From Syntrophorhabdaceae bacterium (GTDB lineage: Bacteria; Desulfobacterota; Syntrophorhabdia; Syntrophorhabdales; Syntrophorhabdaceae), in assembly GCA_026416315.1 (NCBI GenBank), contig JAOAFK010000005.1, positions 1-36,791 of the forward strand: a DNA stretch of 36,791 bases, written 5' to 3'. A program made the position numbers and the translations under genes. Numbering within the stretch: position 1 is the first letter of the stretch; the number at the start of each line of letters is the position of its first letter. Below, in pieces: positions 24,639-32,274 of the stretch. The notes under the pieces are model-generated. The model did no database searches and was not told where the DNA came from. It worked only from the letters and a program-made list of their open reading frames with translations.

Positions 24639-24665
24639 TTGATAAATATGAAAATCTGATATATT
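24639..24665 (+). promoter_or_regulatory. Candidate promoter of the cyclophilin-like gene
   Basis: TTGATA (24639-24644; 5 of 6) and TATATT (24660-24665) are 15 bp apart. The predicted start is one base before ATG 24673, and no Shine-Dalgarno is present, so the transcript may be leaderless. The match is plausible but could arise by chance in AT-rich DNA. Confidence 0.35.
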
Positions 24666-24672
24666 TTAACCC

Positions 24673-25050
24673 ATGCCGACAGAGATTGAAATCACTATAA
24701 AAGATATAACAGTTAAGGCAGAGCTTTTTGATACAGAGTGCGCAAAGGCAATAACAAACGCCTTGCCCGTTGAGGCAATACCAAATGAATGGGGAGATGA
24801 ATTTTATTTCACAATCCCTGTGGAATTTACCCTTGATGAGACTGCAACAGAAGATGTTAATATAGGAGATATAGGCTATTGGCCACCAGGATGTGCCCTT
24901 GCCATATTCTTTGGACCAACACCATTAAGCCGTGGTATAAAACCGGTGCCGGCAAGTAAGGTAAACATAGTAGGTAGAATAAAAGATGACCCGAAAATGT
25001 TAAAAAATGCAAAGGGTGCAGATAAGGTAAAAATATATAAAGCTGATTAA
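24673..25050 (+). CDS. Cyclophilin-like fold protein (TM1367/DUF369 type)
   Basis: This 125-residue soluble protein has the conserved core WGDEFYFTIPV (about 40-50) and DIGYWPPGCALAIFFGPTP (about 73-91), typical of the small cyclophilin-like family first described structurally in Thermotoga. Members have a beta-barrel like cyclophilin, but the proline-isomerase residues are not obvious and activity is unproved. It lies alone on the plus strand between the cytochrome b and queuosine-transporter genes, with no Shine-Dalgarno and a -10-like hexamer close to the ATG. Confidence 0.85.
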   Translation: MPTEIEITIKDITVKAELFDTECAKAITNALPVEAIPNEWGDEFYFTIPVEFTLDETATEDVNIGDIGYWPPGCALAIFFGPTPLSRGIKPVPASKVNIVGRIKDDPKMLKNAKGADKVKIYKAD

Positions 25051-25088
25051 AAAATAAACAGCATTTATGGTGTATAGTTGAGTTGATT

Positions 25089-25787
25089 ATGGATAACAAA
25101 AAAAGGACATGGAACCATCATTATTCTATATGGTTTGTCATTATTGTTTCCATTTTTATTACTTGTCTTATCACATCTAACATCATCTCTGTAAAGCTCA
25201 TACATGTCTTTGGCATTATCCTTCCCGCAGGCGTCATAATATTCCCTGTAAGCTATATTATAGGAGATGTGCTGACAGAGGTATATGGATACTCGAGATC
25301 AAGAAGGGTAATCTGGCTTGGTTTTTTATGTAATCTTATTTTAACGATTTTTATATGGTTTGCAGGTATCATAAAGCCTGCGCAAATCTGGGATGGGCAG
25401 ATGGCATATGAGAAGATTTTAGGATTTACTCCAAGACTGCTTGTAGCTTCATTTATAGCCTATCTTGCTGGAGAATTTACAAATGCTTATGTCCTTGCAA
25501 AGATGAAGATACTCACAAAAGGTAGATGGCTCTGGACTCGCACCATAGGCTCAACCCTTGTAGGACAGGGGATTGATTCCCTTTTATTTATTTCTATTGC
25601 CTTTATGGGAAGTGTCCCTTTTTTAAATCTTTTAACCATTGTTATATCACAATGGCTTTTTAAGACAGCGTATGAAATTGTTGTCACACCTTTTACATAT
25701 GTGGCTGTAAATTTTTTAAAACAAAAAGAGGGCATTGACATATTTGATTACAATACGTCTTTTAATCCCCTAAAATTCAGTGAATAG
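25089..25787 (+). CDS. yhhQ: Queuosine precursor transporter, YhhQ/QueT family
   Basis: This 232-residue inner-membrane protein has about six hydrophobic helices and the family segments FPVSYIIGDVLTEVYGYS (about 55-72), AYLAGEFTNAYVLAKMKI and GRWLWTRTIGSTLVGQG. YhhQ proteins import queuine, preQ0 or preQ1 for tRNA modification. An in-frame TTG lies two codons upstream (25083), but ATG 25089 is the natural start. With QueH elsewhere in the window it supports a queuosine pathway fed partly by salvage. No preQ1 riboswitch-like hairpin was seen in the short 38-bp leader. Confidence 0.92.
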   Translation: MDNKKRTWNHHYSIWFVIIVSIFITCLITSNIISVKLIHVFGIILPAGVIIFPVSYIIGDVLTEVYGYSRSRRVIWLGFLCNLILTIFIWFAGIIKPAQIWDGQMAYEKILGFTPRLLVASFIAYLAGEFTNAYVLAKMKILTKGRWLWTRTIGSTLVGQGIDSLLFISIAFMGSVPFLNLLTIVISQWLFKTAYEIVVTPFTYVAVNFLKQKEGIDIFDYNTSFNPLKFSE

Positions 25788-25802
25788 ATATTTTAAATTG
25801 CC

Positions 25803-26657
25803 ATGCATAAGTTTTTAAATGTAATAATATTAATTTTGTTACCCATCTTTTTTTGTGCCTGTGACATAAAACCTCAAAAAAAGACCCAACCCGATACCCC
25901 CTTTGCATCAACACCTCACAAACTTGTCAGGGAAATGCTAAAACTTGCAGATACAGGTAAAGACGATGTGGTATACGATTTAGGCTCTGGTGATGGCAGG
26001 ATTGTAATTGCCGCTGCAAGGGATTTTGGAGCAAAAGGCGTTGGTATTGAACTTGATAAGGCCCTATACGAAGAAAGTATAAAAAATGCGGAAAGAGAAG
26101 GAGTTTCAAAAAAGGTAAAATTCATCCAGGAAGACTTTTTTGAAACAGACCTAAAGGATGCAACGGTTGTCACGTTATATCTTCTTCCTGAGATAAATGA
26201 GCAGCTTTTACCAAAATTATTAAGAGAGTTAAGGCCTGGTTCAAGAATCGTCTCACACATGTGGGGCCTTGGAGACTGGGAGCCTGACAAAACATTACAT
26301 GCATACTCGAAAACCCTTTATATGTGGTTTGTCCCTGCTTCTGTTTATGGAGACTGGAAGGTAAATTTTAAAGGAAAAAATAATTCAAGAGATGGCGGTT
26401 TCTCTATTAAACAAAAATATCAAAAGATTGAGGCGGTGTTTTTAGATGGTGAAACAAAATATAGATTTTCTCATGCCAACCTATATGGAAATGAAATATA
26501 TCTTTATGGTTCTTATGCATATCATGGAAAAATTTCTATAATATCCCTTGAAGGAACTGTAAATGGTGATATTATAGTAGGTAAAGGATTTATTAAAGAT
26601 TTTGATAAGCCAGTAGCAGAAGAATATACATGGGTGGCAGGTAGAATCAATAAGTAA
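25803..26657 (+). CDS. SAM-dependent methyltransferase with lipoprotein signal
   Basis: This 284-residue protein combines a lipoprotein signal with a class I methyltransferase. The signal is a hydrophobic stretch at 5-19 ending FFCAC, with the lipid-modified Cys20 and Asp21. The SAM motif I is DLGSGDGRIVIAAA (about 59-72), followed by GVGIELDKALYEE, LYLLPEINEQLLP and LRPGSRIVSHMW, a pattern seen in uncharacterised small-molecule methyltransferases. A beta-rich C-terminal part (about 185-284) is not recognised. Asp at +2 would favour inner-membrane retention by E. coli rules. A periplasmic SAM enzyme is unusual. The ATG is 15 bp after yhhQ with no good Shine-Dalgarno. Confidence 0.82.
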   Translation: MHKFLNVIILILLPIFFCACDIKPQKKTQPDTPFASTPHKLVREMLKLADTGKDDVVYDLGSGDGRIVIAAARDFGAKGVGIELDKALYEESIKNAEREGVSKKVKFIQEDFFETDLKDATVVTLYLLPEINEQLLPKLLRELRPGSRIVSHMWGLGDWEPDKTLHAYSKTLYMWFVPASVYGDWKVNFKGKNNSRDGGFSIKQKYQKIEAVFLDGETKYRFSHANLYGNEIYLYGSYAYHGKISIISLEGTVNGDIIVGKGFIKDFDKPVAEEYTWVAGRINK

Positions 26658-26681
26658 TTATAATGTTATATAATTTTTTTT
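26656..26681 (+). terminator. AU-only hairpin with T-run after the methyltransferase gene
   Basis: AATTATA (26656-26662) pairs with TATAATT (26669-26675) around a six-base loop, followed by T to 26681. The stem overlaps the stop region and is AT-only, so it is weak. It lies directly before the polysaccharide promoter and would insulate that operon. Confidence 0.4.
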
Positions 26682-26702
26682 ATATTTTCCAACTTTATAG
26701 GA

Positions 26703-26730
26703 TTGACGAAAGGGGTAGGGCATATATAAA
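26703..26730 (+). promoter_or_regulatory. Candidate promoter of the polysaccharide operon
   Basis: TTGACG (26703-26708; 5 of 6), a 16-bp spacer and TATAAA (26725-26730; 5 of 6) predict a start near 26737. That start lies downstream of the A7 tract, which would exclude initiation from ATG 26663. Confidence 0.55.
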
Positions 26731-28764
26731 AAAATCCTCACATCAATAAAAAAGACCGGATTCAGTAATTTCATAAATGTAATACCTTTTTTTCTCATTC
26801 CCCTTCTTGGTGGAAATCACCTTTCGCTGTTCTATATTTCAATAGATAGATTTTGGATAGAGACAACCTTTGTTTTGTTCCTTATCATCTCAGTTATGCA
26901 ACTCTCCCTAAAAAAAGAAAGCCCAAGAGAAATTGATAAAAATAAAGGCCAATTTATCCTTTTCTTAATATTCTTTTTGCCTTTTTTTTCAGTAAATGCA
27001 GTGAGTGTGCTTTGGACATGGGGAAGGCTCGATACTTTAAAGGAAGTAAATATTTTAGTCTGGGTTATCTGTATCGTATATGTGTTTCATCATATTGAAA
27101 ATAAAGAGAGTGCCCTAAAAGCAATTGTTGTGTCCTCTGCCGTATTAGCCATATGTGCCATCATTCAGGCAAAGATCCTGTTTCCAAAATTAATAGAGGC
27201 ATTTAAAGGTGAAAGATATGGGGATATGGTAATGTCTCAGGCAATACCTTTTGCATCCTTTTTGTATCACAATGTCTTTGGAGGTTATATGTCCTTTGTT
27301 TTGCCTTTGGCCTTATATTTTGGCATATATTTAAAAAAGAGCCTTTTTCAAATAGCTACTATATTTATTATGACAGGCTTGATTCTTTCCACATCCCGTA
27401 TTGCAATGGTAATTTCAGGGGTTTTTTTGTTGTCTTTTTTATTTACCATGTTAAGAAAGAAAGAATTTAAAAAGTTATTGATTTTACTATTGACCGTAGC
27501 GATTAGTATACTATTTATTGTTATTTTACTTAAAACTGGCGAGAAAGGTGAGCTAAAAGGATTGTCATATGAACTTACAAAAAAAGCTCGAATTACAAAA
27601 GAAGAGGTAAAAACCATCAATACAAGGACAGAAATATGGCGTAATGCAATAAATGCCTTTATGGCTAAACCTATCTTAGGTTTCGGTGCAGGTGCATCTG
27701 AATTTGCATACAGAAAATATTTTGACGGTGGCATATATACGAGATACACCCACAGTTTAATTTTAAAAATTGGGGTGGAGACAGGTATAATCGGCATTTT
27801 ATGTTTTCTTTTTTATATTTCAGGTTTTTTTTATTACTCAAGAAAGAGGTTGAAAATCCCTCTATGTTTATTTATCTTTGCTTCTGTGTGTTGCGGTTTT
27901 CTCTTTGGGCTCTTTGATTTTTCTTTTGATATGCCTGCCCACAATGTCACTTTTTTTATCCTATCCTCTATGGCATTTAAAAATGAAAACAAAAGATCTA
28001 ATGTAAAAAATAGAGAGAAGTTTATATGGATTTTTATTATTGTAGTTTTATTGGCCTCATTTATGTTTACCACAAAGGTATCCCTTGCAAAAAAATCAAT
28101 AGAGAATGCCCAGGCATTACAGGAAAACGGTTTTTTTATAAATGCAATTCAATCTTATAATGAAGCTATTAACGAATTGCCATGGGATAATGAAGGTTAT
28201 ATAGGTTTGATGTCTTTATTGAAAATCCAGTACAATATGGAAAGTGACCCTCAAAAGAAAGAACATTTAAAAAATCTAATATTCAATATTTTAAAATCAC
28301 TGGAGAAGAAAAATGACAGGGATTCGCAGCTTTATTTTGCCATGGGTCTATGTTACGAAACAACAGGTTATGATGATTGGGCTGAATATTATCTACTGAA
28401 GGCAAGTACATTATATCCCTCTTCTGCTCAATATTTAAGTGAGATAGTGAGATTTTATCTGGTAAGAAATCGTATTGAAGATGCTGATATTTGGGCAAAG
28501 AAAATAGAACCATATCTTGTCAGATACAGGACTTCAAAGAACCCTGTTGGTTTTTTTGTCTTTAAGATAAAAGACATGCATGCAGAGATTGAATTGAGAA
28601 AAGGTAATAAAATAAATGCATTATCAATTTTAAAAGATAATTTACATGATATTTTAACAGACAAATATTTGATTTATAATATAAAAACCGGTTTAAATAT
28701 TCCAAGATGGCAACTCATAGAATATCTAAAGGTAAGGACTGAAAGAATTAAAAAAGGTAATTAA
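26719..28764 (+). CDS. O-antigen ligase-like membrane protein with C-terminal TPR region
   Basis: This inner-membrane protein belongs to the O-antigen ligase/polymerase (WaaL/Wzy) superfamily, which joins or polymerises lipid-linked polysaccharide in the periplasm. About ten or more helices precede a soluble C-terminal part with TPR-like helices from about 28080 on. The signature loop TRTEIWRNAINAF, then KPILGFGAGASEF and YTHSLILKIGVETGIIG, is typical of the superfamily. The start is unresolved: the frame is open from 26719, the first usual start is TTG 26875, and using it would remove the first helix (VIPFFLIPLLGG). Upstream in-frame codons are only ATA, ATT, ATC or CTG. A7 slippage or a sequence error may explain this. 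Its stop overlaps the next ATG (TAATG). Confidence 0.82.
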   Translation, partial: GIYKKILTSIKKTGFSNFINVIPFFLIPLLGGNHLSLFYISIDRFWIETTFVLFLIISVMQLSLKKESPREIDKNKGQFILFLIFFLPFFSVNAVSVLWTWGRLDTLKEVNILVWVICIVYVFHHIENKESALKAIVVSSAVLAICAIIQAKILFPKLIEAFKGERYGDMVMSQAIPFASFLYHNVFGGYMSFVLPLALYFGIYLKKSLFQIATIFIMTGLILSTSRIAMVISGVFLLSFLFTMLRKKEFKKLLILLLTVAISILFIVILLKTGEKGELKGLSYELTKKARITKEEVKTINTRTEIWRNAINAFMAKPILGFGAGASEFAYRKYFDGGIYTRYTHSLILKIGVETGIIGILCFLFYISGFFYYSRKRLKIPLCLFIFASVCCGFLFGLFDFSFDMPAHNVTFFILSSMAFKNENKRSNVKNREKFIWIFIIVVLLASFMFTTKVSLAKKSIENAQALQENGFFINAIQSYNEAINELPWDNEGYIGLMSLLKIQYNMESDPQKKEHLKNLIFNILKSLEKKNDRDSQLYFAMGLCYETTGYDDWAEYYLLKASTLYPSSAQYLSEIVRFYLVRNRIEDADIWAKKIEPYLVRYRTSKNPVGFFVFKIKDMHAEIELRKGNKINALSILKDNLHDILTDKYLIYNIKTGLNIPRWQLIEYLKVRTERIKKGN
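26728..26734 (+). repeat. A7 tract at the entry to the ligase frame
   Basis: Seven A residues sit where a short frame from ATG 26663 (frame 2) and the O-antigen ligase frame (frame 1) can be joined. Read from the ATG, the bases form a slippery A AAA AAA site, and a -1 shift enters the ligase frame. An eighth A would join them directly. Confidence 0.6.
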
Positions 28765-29429
28765 TGGGCGTAGCAGAAGAGAAAGAACGCGAATTAATAC
28801 GATTTGATTTCAAAGTTAAAATATTTCTTATATCCTTATTTATGTGCCTATCAATACTCACTGCCTTAAGAATAAACGGTTCTTCTATTGAAATGATAAA
28901 CATTTTATTGAAAATTAAAGGCAATTCAAATATTTTACTGGGAACTCCAAAGCCCATTAGGGTTGACGAGTGGGCCATAACTACCCCTGCAATCTTAAGT
29001 CAATATAATAGTAAAGAACGTTTTCCAGTAACAAACTACTCTTTAGGTTATGGAAAAACACCTTTATTTATGAATGTCCCGGTCAAACACTGGACAACTT
29101 TTTTTAGACCCCAGTATTGGCCTTTCTTTTTTATAGATATAGAAAGGGCTTTTGCATTTTACTGGAATATGAAAATGGTATTTCTTCTGGGGGGAGTCTT
29201 CTTGCTTCTTATGCTTCTTACTAATAATAATTTTATTTTATCTTTATTCGGTGCATTTTGGCTATTTTTTTCAGGTTACATTCAGTGGTGGTATTCGTCT
29301 CCACAGATGTGGCCAGAAATGATAGGATGTTTTGCAATTGTTACAATTTCTTTAATATACATCTTTCTTTCAAATAAAATAAAAGAGATTTTTATTGCCT
29401 CTATAACATTTATTTTTTTTTTCAATTAA
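28764..29429 (+). CDS. N-terminal fragment of the T10-split membrane protein
   Basis: This 221-residue frame starts at an ATG overlapping the ligase stop, with AAAGG 7 nt upstream. It has a short charged N-terminus, one helix near 20-38, a periplasmic-looking loop holding DEWAITTPAILSQYNS and PVKHWTTFFRPQYWP, then about four helices. It ends prematurely within the last helix, just after the T10 tract. It is not likely to be a complete protein. Confidence 0.75.
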   Translation: MGVAEEKERELIRFDFKVKIFLISLFMCLSILTALRINGSSIEMINILLKIKGNSNILLGTPKPIRVDEWAITTPAILSQYNSKERFPVTNYSLGYGKTPLFMNVPVKHWTTFFRPQYWPFFFIDIERAFAFYWNMKMVFLLGGVFLLLMLLTNNNFILSLFGAFWLFFSGYIQWWYSSPQMWPEMIGCFAIVTISLIYIFLSNKIKEIFIASITFIFFFN

Positions 29430-30756
29430 TTTTACTATGTTTTTATATCCACCTCATCAAGTGCCGCTAATTTATCTAAGTGCGTTTATTGCCGCAGGAG
29501 TGATATTGCCTTATTCAAAGAATATTTTTTCCAAGACAAGACAGAATAATTTTCGTTTTTTTTCTTTAATAATCATTTGTATTCTAATTGCCTTGATTTT
29601 TATTTTTCTTTATTCTGAAACAAAAGAAACGATAAAAGTGTTTTCTGAAACAGTTTATCCAGGAAAAAGGCGAACTTGCGGTGGAAATGGCTCAATTTTA
29701 TATATGTTCAGTGGTTTTTTTGGATTATTTATGTCGGAAGTTAATTTTCCTTTTGTATGGGGTAATGTATGTGAATCAAGCAATTTTTTTATGCTTTTTC
29801 CCATTTTATTAATTATAGTTATTTTTGTTTTTATAAAGAAAAGACAGATTTCTTTCTTGAATGCTTCGTTTGGCCTTTATGTTTTAATATTATGTATTTA
29901 TTTTTTCTTTGGATTCCCAAAAATAATATCTTTGGTTACATTTTTCGATAGGGTTACTACAAATAGGATTGTCTTTTCTCTTGGTATTGCCAGTATTTTA
30001 TGGACATGTGTTTTATTGAATGACATTAAAAATAAAAAGATAGATATTGAATTAAACTTTAAAAAACTTTTGATGTTTTCCATATCAACTTTTATTCTTG
30101 TAATTGCTGCTATCTTTCCTTATTTTGCACAAAAGATTAAAGGTTTTTCAATCTTGCCGCACCAGATTATTTTGTGTTGTATTGTTATTGTCTTTTCTAT
30201 TTTTTTTCTATTGAACGGTAAAATAATTCCCTTTTTTGTTGTTATTTTAGTGCCCAATATTTTTTATCACAGCCTTATAAATCCAATATGTGTTGGGCTA
30301 AAACCTATATTTAATAATTATTTTTATCAGAAAGTTCGTCAGATTGCTCAATATGAACCAGATGCTAAATGGATTATATACGGTCATTCTATTTTTGCAA
30401 ACCTTTTTTATACAACAGGCGCCAAGATTTTTAATGGCCCAAAATATATTCCCAATATTGGTGAATTAGAACTAATAAGCTCTGATAAAAATGATAAAAT
30501 AATTTATAATCGTTATGGTTACTTAGCCCTCGAGCCTAAAGAAAAACAGAAAAACTATTTTAAAATTGTACAGGCTGATTATTTTAAATTATACATAAAT
30601 CCTTCAGATATTGTATGGAAAAAATTGAATATTAAATATGTTTTTTTACCAGATAATATTAAGTTTGATGAAAGCTCTTTAAGAGAGATTTCTGTTATTG
30701 AACTTGGATTAGAAAATAAAATTAAAAAATATAAAATCTATAGGTATGAAAAATAA
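29407..30756 (+). CDS. C-terminal fragment of the T10-split membrane protein
   Basis: The frame is open from 29407; its first ATG (29437) has no Shine-Dalgarno, which argues against independent translation. It begins at the YPPHQVPL motif that follows a helix in the intact family, has about eight further helices, and ends in a soluble domain of roughly 130 residues (from about KVRQIAQYEP on). It overlaps wzm by 11 bp. Base composition is visibly more AT-rich than in the housekeeping operons, as is common in polysaccharide loci. Confidence 0.72.
   Translation, partial: HLFFFSINFTMFLYPPHQVPLIYLSAFIAAGVILPYSKNIFSKTRQNNFRFFSLIIICILIALIFIFLYSETKETIKVFSETVYPGKRRTCGGNGSILYMFSGFFGLFMSEVNFPFVWGNVCESSNFFMLFPILLIIVIFVFIKKRQISFLNASFGLYVLILCIYFFFGFPKIISLVTFFDRVTTNRIVFSLGIASILWTCVLLNDIKNKKIDIELNFKKLLMFSISTFILVIAAIFPYFAQKIKGFSILPHQIILCCIVIVFSIFFLLNGKIIPFFVVILVPNIFYHSLINPICVGLKPIFNNYFYQKVRQIAQYEPDAKWIIYGHSIFANLFYTTGAKIFNGPKYIPNIGELELISSDKNDKIIYNRYGYLALEPKEKQKNYFKIVQADYFKLYINPSDIVWKKLNIKYVFLPDNIKFDESSLREISVIELGLENKIKKYKIYRYEK
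29413..29422 (+). repeat. T10 homopolymer at the frame break
   Basis: Ten consecutive T residues lie exactly where the two halves of one membrane protein change frame. It is the longest homopolymer I found within coding sequence in this window. Tracts this long are prone to replication and transcription slippage and to sequencing error. Confidence 0.9.
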
Positions 30757-31531
30757 AATGAATATATATAGACAAATTCAACATCATATTGACCTGATTA
30801 TTGTTTTTACCCAAAAGGATTTGAAATTGAGATACAAAAATAGCTTCCTCGGTTATTTCTGGTCTGTAGCCCATCCAGTGGTATATGCCCTTATTTTCTA
30901 TGTTGCATTTAAATTAATTGTAAGGGTGCCTATAGAAAACTATGCCTTGTTTCTCGTATGCGGTTTGTTTCCCTGGCAGTGGTTTGCAAATTCTGTTGGT
31001 GCTTCTCCCATGATTTTTTTCGGAAATGCACAGATCATAAAAAAGATCAACTTTCCAAGAAACATCATACCTCTTGCCCTTGTTTTACATGACATGATAC
31101 ATTTTATCCTTGCAATACCTGTAATTATTGCCTTTGTTCTATATTCAGGACATAAGCCTTACTTTTTTTGGTTTATAGGCATTCCTGTTCTGGTGATAGG
31201 GCAATTTTGCATTATTTATGGTATATGTCTTATAATCTCCACGTTGAATATTTTCTTTAGAGATTTAGAAAGACTCACCATAATATTTATAAATATTTTA
31301 TTTTATGCAACACCTGTGTTTTACTCTGAAAAGATGATCCCCGAAAGATATATGTTTATTTTAAAACTTAATCCCATGGCACTTTTTTTAATTAACTGGA
31401 GAAACCTTTTTTTAGAAGGGACATTGAGATTAGATTATACGATGTTATCATTTTTTTACGGTATCCTTTTTCTTGGTGTTGGTGTGCTAATTTACAGAAA
31501 ACTCTCATGGCGTTTTGCAGAGGTATTGTGA
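30746..31531 (+). CDS. wzm: Polysaccharide ABC exporter, permease subunit (Wzm type)
   Basis: This 261-residue inner-membrane protein has six hydrophobic helices and the ABC-2 permease features of Wzm/KpsM/TagG: an N-terminal amphipathic segment, then KDLKLRYKNSFLGYFWSVAHP, NIFFRDLERL and LKLNPMALFLINWRNLF. With Wzt it moves lipid-linked glycan from the cytoplasmic to the periplasmic face. ATG 30746 overlaps the previous gene by 11 bp; a second ATG (30758) lies just after that gene's stop. Its stop overlaps the wzt GTG by 4 bp. Confidence 0.92.
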   Translation: MKNKMNIYRQIQHHIDLIIVFTQKDLKLRYKNSFLGYFWSVAHPVVYALIFYVAFKLIVRVPIENYALFLVCGLFPWQWFANSVGASPMIFFGNAQIIKKINFPRNIIPLALVLHDMIHFILAIPVIIAFVLYSGHKPYFFWFIGIPVLVIGQFCIIYGICLIISTLNIFFRDLERLTIIFINILFYATPVFYSEKMIPERYMFILKLNPMALFLINWRNLFLEGTLRLDYTMLSFFYGILFLGVGVLIYRKLSWRFAEVL

Positions 31532-32274
31532 GTGAAATAGCGATTAGCTTTCAGAACGTGACAAAAACATATCCCCTTTATCACCATTTTAAAGGTGGTA
31601 TAAAGAACCTCCTTTTTCACCCTTTAGAAGGCATTAAATCTTTAAAAAGCTCGCAATTTATGGCCATCAGAGATATTTCTTTTGAAGTAAAAAAAGGCGA
31701 ATCTTTCGGGATTATAGGTAAAAACGGTGCAGGGAAAAGCACAATCCTTGGGCTCATAGCTGGTGTGATAAAGCCCAGTAAAGGGAAAATAATGGTAAAC
31801 GGAGGGGTATCACCACTCCTTGAACTCGGTGCTGGTTTTCATCCTGACCTCACAGGGAGGGAAAATATTATCCTTAAGGGAATACTTTTGGGATTAACCA
31901 GGAGTGAAATATTAAATAAGATAAAAAAGATAATAGATTTTTCTGAACTTGAAGAATTCATTGAGCAACCTATCAGAACATATTCCTCCGGGATGCTCGC
32001 AAGGCTCGGTTTTTCAATAGTTGCAAATATAGATCCGGAAATACTTTTAATTGATGAAATACTTGCTGTTGGTGATAAAAATTTTCAAGATAAATGCTTA
32101 AAAAGGATGCTCGATTTCAAGGAGCAGAAGGTAACAATTGTGTTTGTTTCTCATAGTATGGACTATATTGATATGTTATGTAATAGGGTAATGTGGTTAG
32201 ATGATCATTCCATAAAGAATATAGGTAAACCTGAATTGATTATAAAACAATATCAACAGGGTAATATATCGTGA
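31528..32274 (+). CDS. wzt: Polysaccharide ABC exporter, ATP-binding subunit (short Wzt)
   Basis: This is the ATPase of the Wzm/Wzt exporter. I start at GTG 31528, which overlaps the wzm TGA and begins SEIAISFQNVTKTYP, the usual Wzt N-terminus; the upstream ATG 31507 lies inside wzm. Walker A GKNGAGKS, the signature YSSGMLARLG, Walker B ILLIDEILAVGD and the switch FVSHSMD are all present. The 248-residue length lacks the C-terminal carbohydrate-recognition domain of E. coli O9a Wzt, so export should not depend on recognition of a chain cap and resembles KpsT/TagH or O-antigen systems without terminal modification. Confidence 0.92.
   Translation: MSEIAISFQNVTKTYPLYHHFKGGIKNLLFHPLEGIKSLKSSQFMAIRDISFEVKKGESFGIIGKNGAGKSTILGLIAGVIKPSKGKIMVNGGVSPLLELGAGFHPDLTGRENIILKGILLGLTRSEILNKIKKIIDFSELEEFIEQPIRTYSSGMLARLGFSIVANIDPEILLIDEILAVGDKNFQDKCLKRMLDFKEQKVTIVFVSHSMDYIDMLCNRVMWLDDHSIKNIGKPELIIKQYQQGNIS

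Larger units (their letters stand above)
28764..30756 (+). pseudogene. Large polysaccharide-locus membrane protein split at a T10 tract
   Basis: Two adjacent frames together make one membrane protein of about 663 residues. The N-terminal frame ends at 29429, and the next frame is open from 29407 and continues to 30756. They overlap across ten T residues at 29413-29422. Removing one T would join them as ...FIFFSINFTMFLYPPHQVPL, which reads naturally across the break. The pieces recall a family of multi-helix proteins found in polysaccharide loci (motifs RVDEWAITTP, PVKHWTTFFRPQYWPF, then YPPHQVPL). I recall a DUF7657-like assignment but cannot confirm it. The role is unknown; a GT-C-like or chain-assembly protein is possible. 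The gene may be broken, phase-variable or rescued by slippage. It sits between the ligase and Wzm. Confidence 0.8.
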
